From NCBI GenBank assembly GCA_024704765.1, contig JAKMXF010000077.1, forward strand, positions 220,567 through 261,444: a stretch of 40,878 nt of DNA, written 5' to 3'. The notes under the pieces were generated by a model. That model was not told the origin of the DNA. It did not search any database and was given only the letters and a program-made list of their open reading frames with translations. Source of the DNA: Oopsacas minuta. Taxonomy: Eukaryota > Porifera > Hexactinellida > Lyssacinosida > Leucopsacidae. Below, in pieces: positions 31,736 to 40,878 of the stretch. A program made the position numbers and the translations under genes. Every line of letters begins with the position of its first letter. The first letter of the stretch is position 1.

Positions 31736-33209
31736 CGGTGTTTTTCAAACTGGGGCTCGCGATATACAATTCATCTTGGAAAGTACACCTGGATGTCTAT
31801 TCAAATGTATCATCAAGATCTGATTCTAGTTAATTCTTCACTCCTTGTATTTAAAGTTAAATATACTTGTTTATATCATTATAATAGATACGCGTTGAGT
31901 GTATTCTTTTCACCTACGTTGCAATTAGTAATTACCGACTTATTAATCAATATGTACATTTTGAATAAATACCTTCACAGCTAATGTACATATTTAAATT
32001 ACAATCTATCTAAATTTCCAAGTAATCAAAAGTTATAGCCTTGGAATTTATAGGCACCAATTTGTTATATCTTGTGACATGGTATCAGGGGAATCAATGA
32101 AACGGAATAATGTAAAACGACGCATGGAAACTAGTCATCTCGAGTATTTAGAAAAGGATCATTCATTTTTTTAAAAAAGGAAGACGCTTTAGAACGGTAA
32201 AGACTGTACACAACAGGTGCTTATCACCATAAATCATTTGCTCGTATTGAAGCTTCATATGCAGTTTCATTACGAATGGAAAGAGCAAGGAAACTCACAC
32301 GATAGGAGAGAAACTCATCCTCCCTTGTTCGAAGGATATGGTCCGACATGTTTAGGAAATCAGCAGGCTAAGAAGTTACCATCAATTCCTCTAACTAACG
32401 ACATTGTTCATAAACATATTTCTGAGATGTCAAACAATATTTTCATGCAGTTGTAAAACAGTGAAAATCAAGCACTTGGAAATTGATCTCTTTACAACTT
32501 GATGAGCCGAATGATATTGCTTCATTCTCACAATTACTGGTCTTGAAATAATTCTTGATCGGCATGGCAACCATGAATTTTTGGGAAAATCAGTGTTCGA
32601 CTGTATGTTTCGTGTGCATCTTGTGGATATATTTGAACCCATAAATACATCGAAAGTCTCACGTAGGGGAAGGAAAATACACAATTTTCTCACTGTTATC
32701 CAGAGGGGAAGGTCAGCAGATTTGTAATTATTGGGGACTTTGTATTACATCTCTCCAAACAATCCAAAAAAACAATATCGGCACAGGATGAATTGATAGA
32801 TCTTATTCATGATGTATCTGCAACTATTGAAGAGAGTATTGAGTTCCCTTTGGTGGTCAATGGAGGATTCCTATTCTGCTCTAACCAAAAGTATCGTCAA
32901 AATATGTTGCCTTTCCCTACTACTTACCTTTGTGAATCAGGTTTGTAAACTCTGTTACACACAAAAACTAGCCGAAACAAATGAAAGGTAGAGGATATTC
33001 GTCGTACACTCGCAAACTGGCAGCAAGGAAATAAGGCTTTAGTTTAAGATAAGAAACTACACTCATTTCATTAATAAAATTAATTTAACACAATACAAGA
33101 ATAACTATTTGACTCTATTTGCTTAAATATATGTGCAGTGAAAAATTAGGGTTGCAAAATCATCTGACAATTGTCAGGGGGTCGCAGGGAAATAGTTTAA
33201 GTGCCACTG
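31736..33209 (+). mobile_element. hAT element, internally deleted, 1474 bp
   Basis: The left end is CGGTGTTTTTCAAACTGGGG at 31736 and the right end, reversed, is CAGTGGCACTTAAACTATTT at 33209. Both are decayed 'CAGTGGTTCTCAAACT' termini. Flanks GTCTATAT (31728-31735) and GTCAATAT (33210-33217) match at 7 of 8 bases, a good 8-bp duplication. Confidence 0.82.
32240..33050 (+). pseudogene. hAT transposase relic (SCAND3/ZBED5-like)
   Basis: At about 32370-32450: LPSIPLTNDIVHKHISEMSN, matching the family's 'I.LSN.TV.RRI.DM'. After a frameshift, LISLQLDEPNDIASFSQLLV (about 32480) carries the first catalytic aspartate. The middle is deleted. C-terminal blocks follow: AQDELIDLIHD (about 32780), LPFPTTYLCESG (about 32905), and VEDIRRTLANWQQGNKALV near 33000-33045. 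At least four frame changes. Non-autonomous remnant. Confidence 0.72.
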
Positions 33210-33297
33210 GTCAATATATTCCAAGTCTTAATAGGTTTCTCACATATTTTGTTATTGAAATGGGTTACGAGTCCGAAAATTATGAAAATCTGCGTTA

Positions 33298-33820
33298 ATG
33301 ACTATAAATCTCATCCATTCAAAAATCTTTTTAGATTTATCTATCCAAATTAGATCCTATATTCAAGTGGCTGCATTGTCGATGAAATTCAACTGGCATC
33401 AAGCTACCACCCCTGTCCATTTGCAAATGGTGGAAGAATACAACATGCACTGGATACCTAGTCGTGAAAGAAGATATAAGGACTTATCCGAAGATCTTCA
33501 TTCAAAGAAAAATAACGTATCTAATGAACCAATTATACAATGGTCAGATTCACCTATGGGAATACGTGTTCTTGCACTCATCCATATGTTTAAGGCCTAG
33601 CAAATTGATGGCGCTTTAGAAGGAAACTCTGGTTCTCTACTATGGGATGATTTAGATATCATTTCATCCCCCAAGCATTGTACATCACTGATCAATGCAC
33701 TGAAAATATTTAAGGTGGTGAAAGACGGGTGTATGGGTATTTATAGAGACAAGGTAGATAAGCGAATATTTGTTTATCCAGAGGGTCAAGGAATGCAACA
33801 GGGTAACCTTTGTTATTAGA
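33298..33820 (+). pseudogene. Unrecognised coding-like segment with one internal TAG
   Basis: A single frame stays open for about 173 codons apart from one TAG at 33598-33600. Before it: FNWHQATTPVHLQMVEEYNM, PSRERRYKDLSEDLHSK and WSDSPMGIRVLALIHMFKA. After it, in the same frame: IDGALEGNSGSLLWDDLDII, SPKHCTSLINALKIFKVV and DKVDKRIFVYPEGQGMQQ. The second half looks like a winged-helix-sized domain (helix-strand-rich, about 80 residues). I recognise no family. A possible acceptor (TTTTTAG, about 33336) and donor (CAGG/GTAACC, about 33802) would frame it as an exon. It could be a host exon pseudogene or a transposon gene unknown to me. Confidence 0.4.
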
Positions 33821-33829
33821 ATCACACAA

Positions 33830-34900
33830 ACGTGACCTTCCTCTCATTATAAGGATTACGTCCCCATTTACGGAACTCAATCATAAGGATGGGCTGCAAT
33901 ATGTTCAAAGCAGGACGAGAAATGCTACATTCTAAATCATTGGTACTTACAATTAACACCAAGGTATCGCACGAGTCCTACCCACAGCGATTGGTTGATA
34001 GGAAGGTAAGGTATAAGTATAATTTGAGGTGGGATGAGGCGGAAGGCTACCAAAAGAACAGGGTTTAACCACCGATTCCTCTCATAATGAGGATAGTATG
34101 ACAATTTTGAAAGGTCTATGGTACACCCCTAGGCACGAGTCCGGAAGGACACATAGACTATGACAAAGGTAAATATGGAATTAACTACCTAGAAAAAACA
34201 TCAAATGTAATCCAAGAGCAGCTTTATACGCATTGCTCAATCCACTCTCGGGTACAGAATCAGGACAACACCTACCAGCGCAAATGCGAGAATACTAGCT
34301 CCGGTGAGTGTTTAAGAGTCACAGATTGGCTATTGCCACTAGTTGTGACAATAGCCACTTTCATAATAATATACAAACATAATTATTATATGCAAATTCT
34401 GTAACGCCAGAAAATTTGAGACAATATTCCATTAGATGTGGTAAATTCATAAATTGAGGTGGAGCTTGGCACTATGGATAATATCGGTCTTGTGAATTTT
34501 GTACTGAGGATTGTAATATCCCAAAAGTAACTATCAAATTATCGGGGAAGCTATTGCCGTAAAGTTTGGCAATAAATCTCGAAAATCTGGGGGGGGGCTG
34601 GAGGCGCAGATATCGAGACACTATTTGGGGTTCTGTGGGAGTGTCCCTGGTAAAAAAAGACCTTATATTCACAAAGCTCGAATTTAACCTAATTCACAAA
34701 TACGGCTCATAGAATATTAGGGAATATTATCCTATTTTCTATTATGTGTGAATTTAAAATTATATAACTAGAATTCCTACAATGTTAGCTAAAGATGGGA
34801 GAGGCATAAAGCTTCGTCTAATGTCCTGAAACGGGGCGACGAGAATCTAATTCACTAAGGCACTAAATTTTCCTAAAGTATGAACTATTAAAATAATCTC
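33830..34900. other. Unassigned sequence
   Basis: No coding motif recognised. GGCTATTG and CAATAGCC form a small hairpin at about 34327-34357. A G-run with GAAAATCTGGGGGGG at about 34583 resembles the palindrome arm at 37231 but has no confirmed partner. Confidence 0.4.
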
Positions 34901-34904
34901 TACT

Positions 34905-36990
34905 GCCGGGTATGTCCTTATGTGCTGCAAGAATAACGCAGTGGTTCAAGTGCAGCTGAGTCTGAGAATTTCTCAACCATGCATGGATGATCTTCATGAT
35001 ACCAAAGGATCGCTAAGCCTCACACACAGAAACTGGCAAACATACATAAATGATGCATAGCATGGAAAGATTTGGTAGTAGAACCGCATTAAAGTCACTT
35101 CTACGAAAGCCGACCGCAGAGTCTTGATGCTTGGTTCAACACTAATTGTGTCGTTCTTGTCTTAATATGTGAAACTGAACGTCAGCTTCATAGAATTAGA
35201 CTAATCGTAGTAGATGTGAATCGGACAAGTAGAAGTCTTCAAGAGATCTACGCAACAGTTCCACTACGGCCAAGTCATTTGCAGAATACCTTTCAGTGAG
35301 CGCCTTTGTACCAACACGCATCACATTCATATGTAAACTAGTGTGAAACTCTTTTATTCCTTCTTCTGTCACTGCTAACTGGGTAGCAGTTCGAAGTCGT
35401 GCGCCAGGTGCTCGTCCAACTCTATACAACGTAAGCAAGTACAGATGTAGATCGCCTAGGCCGAGTAATTAACTGCGGCATACAGTTCTTTTCAGTTCAT
35501 GGGGTTGGTTGGTTCAGAGGAAAGTGATAATGCAAAAGTGCCAACCCAGCTTCTGATATCGCCTCCAGTAGCAAGCCTGCTAAGGCATAGCACATGAATT
35601 GGGTGAACTTTAAGCAGTAAAGCTTGGACAACTCGTAGCAAAATAGTTCTGGAAGGTCTCCTAAGATAGGCCTCGCGCACTCTGTATTCTCTGCAGGTTC
35701 AGAACGATCGTCCTTAAGTTCTTCCAAAAAATCCAAAATGGACGAGTAGTGACCCATAAATGCATGCAAAGGAGGTAATAGCATCACCCCGCGTGTAGGA
35801 CAAATAGATTTAAGGGCTTTATCGCTACGGTGAAGAATATCGTAATTTTCCTGTTGCTGGATGATATTGTTGAATTTGCCAAGTTTCTTGGGTGAGTTTT
35901 TAATGAAGCTAAGGACAGAATTCATTCGCTCAAGCGCGATGGATACCTCGGGAATCACAACTAGCGAATCTTAGGTGCACAAATTCAGCTGGTGGCCGAG
36001 GCAAATACAAGTACAACGATTTTGAATTTCAGTCCACAGTTTTTCCTGCAAACCATTATCTTTTCAGTAACATCTGCCGCGCCGTCCTATCCCTGTCCCC
36101 GAATTCAGGAAAAAATGAAGATTGGAAGTCAGTAGCAAAGTCTGTAAAAGGTGCAAAAGAGTGTCCATATTCGTTCTGCTCGTCGTGTGGAAGCCAAGAA
36201 GACTTTCTCACTTCCATACTAGCATTGAAGAAATGAATACATACCGAAACCTGTTCATTTCTGTTAATATCAGATGTCTCGTCAAGAATAAATGAAGTTG
36301 CAGGCTGTTCTTCAACTCGCGGAATTCCAGTAGATCGGACATAATGGGAGCTATAAGTAGTTGGATAGAATGGGCGAGGGCGTGCTGAATCTCGTTCTGG
36401 GACTGAGGTGTCAAATATTTAAACTGTGTCTAGAGGAGATGTAGTTTTGAACAGACGTATTGAATATCCCGACTAACTTGAACAAGCAGTTGAAGTTTGC
36501 AGGAGAGTTGTCTTCGTCTCGGTGACCACGCAAAGACCCTGGTGTCTACAGACAAAGACAACATCAAAAACAGCTTTCAGAGCAATCCAGTTTTGCTCGT
36601 ATTCGGTGGCGACCGGTTCATCTAAAATCACCATGTGTATGTAAGCAGAGCTAGCTGCAGCGAGATGAAACTACCGTCTTGTGAAGTCCACAATCTGGGT
36701 ATTTCACTTCCTCATCACGCCCCTTCTTGAAGTTGGCCCATCCAGCCCTCCTGTTGATCCACAAGATATTTTTGTTCCCCTCACAAGTTCTCATATCTGT
36801 CAGGTTGTTCGATTGTAATTGAAAGCCTAATAACAAGGCATGCAGTACAACGACCAGTTGTCTCCCCCCAATTTCAACCAGGAACTCAATAAACCAGCAT
36901 CTGATCATCTTGTGGTCAGATGTCTCAATCTTGGGCATAGGATCAGGGAGTTCATCCATGTTCTGGGCCTCAGAGATCTCTACTTAGATG
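34905..36990 (-). pseudogene. hAT transposase (ZMYM1-like, TTF/DUF4371), decayed
   Basis: From the 5' side on the minus strand: AGWANFKKGRDEEVKYPDC (TTF-type finger, about 36750); LTPQSQNEIQHALAHSIQ (about 36400); FILDETSDINRNEQVSVC (about 36280), with the first catalytic aspartate; VLSFIKNSPKKLGKF (about 35905); KSICPTRGVM (about 35800), where the conserved Trp of CPTRW is replaced by Gly; YSSILDFLEELKDD (about 35730); TATQLAVTEEGIKEF (about 35390); and a C-terminal AERSFGIMKIIHAWLRNS-like dimerisation block near 35010-34940, ending about 34905. Stops and frameshifts throughout. Terminal repeats not identified with confidence. Confidence 0.72.
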
Positions 36991-37208
36991 GGCGAATCTG
37001 AGTCAGCGTCAGCCAGTTTTGGAGGATACTCATCAGTTGCTCAGCTACTCCAAGCGCTGGTCTTCCTGTTCATGTGGAGCAGTCCTTTGTTTCTAAGGAG
37101 TGAAGTGTGTCATGAGAGTTGATCCTGACCCCTTTATATTGCACTATCGGACATGGCTTATAGAAACACTAATATCAAAATCAAAGCAAAAATTCACTAT
37201 TCGGCGTG

Positions 37209-37278
37209 AAAGATATAAAATCCACTCAAAATCTGGGCGAAGTAGGCCCCCAGATTTTGAGTGGATTTTTATATCTTT
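37209..37278. repeat. Near-perfect 29-bp palindrome with 11-base spacer
   Basis: ATATAAAATCCACTCAAAAT...GGG on the left and CCCAGATTTTGAGTGGATTT... on the right are inverted copies, differing only by one extra T in the right arm. The spacer is CGAAGTAGGCC-like. It precedes a Tc1 N-terminal fragment by about 110 bp. It could be two abutting transposon termini. Confidence 0.75.
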
Positions 37279-37390
37279 GTAGATTATCGATTGTCCACTG
37301 AAATTTAGTTGATAGTTTGTATCTTTTTTATTAGTTTTAATAGTAGTTATATATAATTATAGAGTTGCACCTTTTTGTGAACATTTACTT

Positions 37391-37746
37391 ATGCCTAGAA
37401 CTGGGAGGGTTTCCGGGGGCTCAAGTGAAAGAGTAATTGGTTTACTCGTTGGTAAACATGGTATTCACGAAATCACAAGAATGTTAAGCATTACACACTC
37501 AACTGTATCCAATATTGCGAAGAAGTGTCGGAAACTTGGAACAACCGCAAATCTACAGAGGAGTGGCCGTCCTAACTACCTAACAGACAGGATTTAAGGA
37601 ATAAATAAAGACTAGTGCGTTTCGCTTGCTAGATCGCTGCGCGACAGCTAAATGTTCCATTAGTTTAAGTATGAAACAGCAAAATTTAAGTGTTTTGGTA
37701 GCAACGCGACAGAATATACTCAAAACTACGTGCCTCGAATTCGCCT
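37391..37746 (+). pseudogene. Tc1-like transposase, N-terminal DNA-binding part
   Basis: MPRTGRVSGGSSERVIGLLV opens an intact frame with a homeodomain-like HTH (IHEITRMLSITHSTVSNIAK) and the GRPNYLTDR hook, ending at 37597. After a one-base shift a second HTH-like segment continues (AFRLLDRCATAKCSISLS...) to about 37746. No catalytic domain follows, so this is a 5' fragment or a large internal deletion. Confidence 0.65.
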
Positions 37747-38194
37747 AATAAGTAAACATTATCATCATCCATGATCCATCAAAATTACATTCAATTGACT
37801 TCTGTAATGACACTGGAGATGCTGTGTCGCTTTTGGTTAGTAATCTCAGCACTATGTGCCACGGATATTAAGAAATTTTGAAATTTGAATTTTTTGTAAA
37901 GCTATGACGTAATAACCCATAATGAGCTGTCTTTTGGTCAGAATCATGACGTCACATTGAGATGTACCTGTGATTCCAATTCCAAACTTCCATCATGTAT
38001 ATAGGCTGAGTAGTGAGTAATAATGTGATTATGCGAAAACCTCAAAAAAGGTGAGAATGACGTCATAATTTCGTCATAGTTGTGAATTTCGTCCAAGACT
38101 CAAACATGTCCGAGCTGAACCAAAATGTCAAAAATCAGTGCTGGAGGGGGGAGGCTTCCACTTTCTTCAATCAATTCTGGAAATGCAACATATA
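37747..38194. other. Unassigned sequence
   Basis: The region repeats the word TGACGTCA-like several times (about 37925-38065, e.g. ATGACGTCAC, ATGACGTCAT). Otherwise nothing is recognised. Confidence 0.4.
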
Positions 38195-38196
38195 TA

Positions 38197-39097
38197 CAGT
38201 CAGGGGACAAAAGTATTCGACCACACAAATATATTGTCACAAATTGTATACTCTTTCGCGCTCCTATATATTGTGTAGTCTATATTCGCAGCTGCAATCT
38301 AGTAATTTACATAGAATAACATATGTTTTTCGAGAATTTCAAAAAATATTTTCGATTTACACTTTTTGAAGGTGTTAATTATTAATAAATTTGATAATTA
38401 TTGATAATCAAATTATGTGGTAATTCAAAACCTATTAAGAATCTGTAATTTCTGACCTGATATTTGAATTCGACGTAGGCGAATTACCCTAGATTTAAAT
38501 TTCCAATGAGATTGAACAATTTTTACCAAAGTTATAGAAGATTTCAATTTGTGTCACCTTTTGCCCAAGGTGGCACAAGTGGTCGTTACCCAGAGGTTAT
38601 TTTGTAATTCAAGGGTTTGCATAGTCATATCATTCGAAAATATTACTTTGACTTATTCCTCCTAACCCTAGTTGATTTCCTCATAGTGGCGCTTTTTCCT
38701 GCCGCCTGTGCCACTTTTTCAAGAAGTGGCTCAAGTGGCACAAATTGAAATTCTTCTATAACTTTGGTAAAAATTGTTCAATCCCATTGGAAATTTAAAT
38801 CTAGGGTAACTCGCCACGTAGAATTCAAATATCAAGTCAGAAATTACAGATTCTTAATAGGTTTTGAATTACCACATATTTTGATTATCAATAATTATCT
38901 AATAATTATTAATAATTAACACCTTCAAAATGTGTAAATCGAAAATATTTTTTTGAAATACTCGGAAAACATACGTTATTTTATGCAAATTACTAGATTG
39001 CAGCTACGAATATAGACTACACAATATATAGGAGCGGGAAATAGTATACAATTTATGACAATATATTTGTGTGGTCGAATACTTTGTCCATTGACTG
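38197..39097. mobile_element. Tc1/mariner-type foldback MITE, 901 bp
   Basis: Ends CAGTCAGGGGACAAAAGTAT at 38197 and, reversed, CAGTCAATGGACAAAGTATT at 39097, with TA on both sides (38195-38196, 39098-39099). The inverted arms extend about 385 bp each (38197-38580 and about 38715-39097), with matching words such as GTGTGGTCGAATA, ATTGCAGCTACGAATATAGA and AACAATTTTTACCAAAGTTA. The central spacer of about 130 bp contains GTGGCACAAG words in both orientations. It has no coding capacity. Confidence 0.9.
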
Positions 39098-39309
39098 TAT
39101 TCATATACACTTAGACATAGATTATTTGCTTTTTAATGGTATAGAAACTAAGAGCTAATATATCTGACCTCTAAGGCTGATTACTACTCTTTTCAATTTA
39201 TTTAGATCCTTTCATAAGTACTGATCACCGCACACCAATATTATTATATAAAATGACTGACATGTTAATAATTTATATATTTTCGCAATAGGTCACTTAA
39301 AACGAATAC

Positions 39310-40295
39310 ATTCCTTTAATAAGCCTGTCCAAAAGTGGATGTTTTGTACTCTGTCTGTGGGATGGACTTCAGGTACTTATGGATCGTGAAACCGGTCTCA
39401 ATACTACTGTAAATTCTTTCCCAAACAGATTACTTTCGAGTTATGAACACTGCCAAAAGTCACAAGGACTTAGATAAGGGGAATAGGGAGGGTGATAAAG
39501 ACTCTGCATCTTCATATTGTTTATGAATTTTTCAACCTGCTTGGTCTGTGGCTCCTTGCATTATCATGCAAATGCTAGATCCCACGTAGGCCAGTTCTTG
39601 GCCGACCCTCTAGTAATACATTTGAATTTCTTTGATTAAGAGTACAGTAAAAGTTACGCGAAACATACTGCCCTTTGGGACGCAAACTTGATCCACTGGA
39701 AGGTGTACATCAAACCCAATAGCATACACCACCTTATTGGCAAGAAATCTGAACTGAATTTTTTAGGCCATGGCTAATCAGGATGAATCCCAGCGGTTAG
39801 ATTTCTGAGTAGACTTGAGGTGAGGCTAATATTTCTAAGTCTCATTTATGGTTACTAAATCGTATAGTCAACGTACATCGCATTTTAGAAGGAATTTATC
39901 ACAACATTCTAATCCTTATTTCATTATGGGACTCTGAAATCCAATACGGCACCCATCGAGCCTAGAAATTCATAACTCCGCTGTCTTCCTTCAGTATACG
40001 AAAATACTAACAGTTGAGAATTCAGCATACATATTAATCTCCTCAATAGAGCAGCAAGAATCATTAAGAAAAAATTCACGGATAAACTCGACTGAGACTT
40101 CACCCGTAACTGGTATAGATTGACCTATCACGGGCACATCTACAATTGTTTTTCTCCCCTCTCGAAATAGTTGAACCCACCTTTTGAAGTTCGAAAAGGT
40201 ATGGGCTTGATCTTCACAAACCTCCAAGAGATCGTTGTGAATGTTTCAATTCGAGCATTTCAAAGAGGTACAAAACTTGATATACGCTCTATGTT
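39310..40295 (-). pseudogene. mariner-like transposase, decayed
   Basis: On the minus strand: HRAYIKFCTSLK (about 40290), HTFSNFKRWVQLFREGRKTI (about 40200), and a second HTH with SCCSIEEINMYAEFSTVSI, matching the family's 'L.ISYGSVQ.IL' layout. Far downstream come LHDNARSHR-like sequence (about 39570) with a frameshift, HPPYSPYLSPCDFW (about 39490), where the expected D of SPDL is Y, and a final FGKEFT block. The first catalytic motif was not found. TIRs not identified. Dead copy. Confidence 0.65.
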
Positions 40296-40585
40296 CTTTT
40301 GAATAAATAATGATATAAGAAGTCAAAACTGACAAGATTACAAAGACAAGAACTTGAAAAGTATTTATGATTACTACGATTTTGGAGTTTTGGTTAATAG
40401 AGAATTGATGAATCTGATTGGAATAAGTTTAATGTGTACACTTAGATTAATAGTAATATCTATTATGATTAGCGATCAGTACTTTTAAATTACTCAGAAA
40501 ATAGAGATGATCATCTATCAATGAAGACAACCAGCCAAAAGATGCAAAACATGTGGGTCAGAGCTCGGGCAGCTTGTAAAAACCC

Positions 40586-40740
40586 ATGATCAGTGCAATA
40601 AATAGGGAAAAAACGTTAGCATATCATAAAAATAAATCTTGGCGTCGAAAACATTGGAAGAGTGGTATATTTACTGATGAATCCAAATTCAATCGAATTG
40701 CTAACACAGCCCTGCGGAAAAAAAAATTTTATTTGCTGAT
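40586..40740 (+). pseudogene. Tc1-like transposase scrap with first catalytic motif
   Basis: INREKTLAYHKNKSWRRKHW followed by GIFTDESKFNR resembles the Tc1 block 'NR..RL.WA..H..W....W..V.FSDESKF', including the first catalytic aspartate. Sequence after about 40740 is low complexity. It may belong to the same lineage as the HTH fragment at 37391, but that is unproven. Confidence 0.55.
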
Positions 40741-40878
40741 TGTTATTGCAAAACATTTTCTAATCCACATTTTAATACTGATTTTGAATAATTTTGTAAA
40801 ATATACGTATCACGTCTAGTTTTTTTGCAAAATTATTTTTAAATATTGGTATATTTATCGATGAATGCATGATACCTC

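Noticed and set aside
33598-33606. Programmed stop-codon readthrough at TAG CAA
   Set aside because: The context only partly resembles known readthrough signals; a plain nonsense mutation is simpler in this decayed setting.
33830-34200. Possible tandem repeat (CCTCTCAT..TGAGGA and GCACGAGTCC words)
   Set aside because: The two word pairs have different spacings (about 237 and 166 bp), so they do not define one repeat unit.
1-40878. CRISPR array, prophage, operon or bacterial defence system
   Set aside because: No regularly spaced repeats, no ribosome-binding-site-led gene clusters, and clear metazoan transposons and a spliced exon throughout.

Overview
This is an AT-rich, gene-poor piece of an animal genome. 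It is built almost entirely from old, nested transposable elements. The mix of Tc1/mariner, hAT, P-superfamily (THAP), Mutator-like, L2-type LINE and retroviral-type integrase relics, the absence of operons, and one spliced host-type exon all point to a metazoan. The transposase flavours resemble those I know best from arthropods, including copepods such as salmon lice, but I cannot fix the species from the sequence alone. Nearly every transposase frame is broken by stops and frameshifts, so this looks like a transposon graveyard rather than an active locus.

Layout. 1-1174: a decayed multicopy repeat-encoded gene on the plus strand, ending at a single N. 1176-2116: the 5' half of a Tc1-like element on the minus strand. 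2299-2945: the C-terminal part of a Mutator-like transposase (minus). 2945-6480: an integrase relic (minus) split by an L2-like LINE (about 3670-6145, minus) and flanked by a roughly 200-bp diverged duplication. About 7480-11590: a very large diverged palindrome carrying three later insertions, namely a Tc1/mariner element at 8597-9971 and two MITEs at 8253-8439 and 11127-11317. About 11780-12102: a hAT tail. About 12190-18352: a TTF-type hAT (minus) into which a complete but decayed P-superfamily element (12663-16284) has jumped. 19005-24099: a second P-superfamily element, itself interrupted by a 1.87-kb foldback element (21410-23275). 24454-25766: a DD34D mariner. 26552-27452 and 31736-33209: two internally deleted hAT elements.

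Between those two hAT elements lies the only convincing host gene piece, at 28770-29748 (minus): the leucine-rich-repeat C-terminal exon of a DRC5/TCTE1-like dynein regulatory complex protein. At 33298-33820 an unrecognised coding-like stretch is interrupted by one in-frame TAG. 34900-36990 holds another ZMYM1-like hAT (minus). After that come a Tc1 N-terminal fragment (37391-37746), a 901-bp Tc1-type foldback MITE (38197-39097), a broken mariner (39310-40295, minus) and a Tc1 scrap (40586-40740).

The genes do not work together in a pathway. The informative signal is the nesting order, visible through target-site duplications: 7 bp for both P elements, 8 bp for the hAT and foldback elements, TA for the Tc1/mariner elements. 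I found no tRNA, rRNA, CRISPR or convincing bacterial or viral operon. Similarity statements come from recalled family motifs, not from searches.
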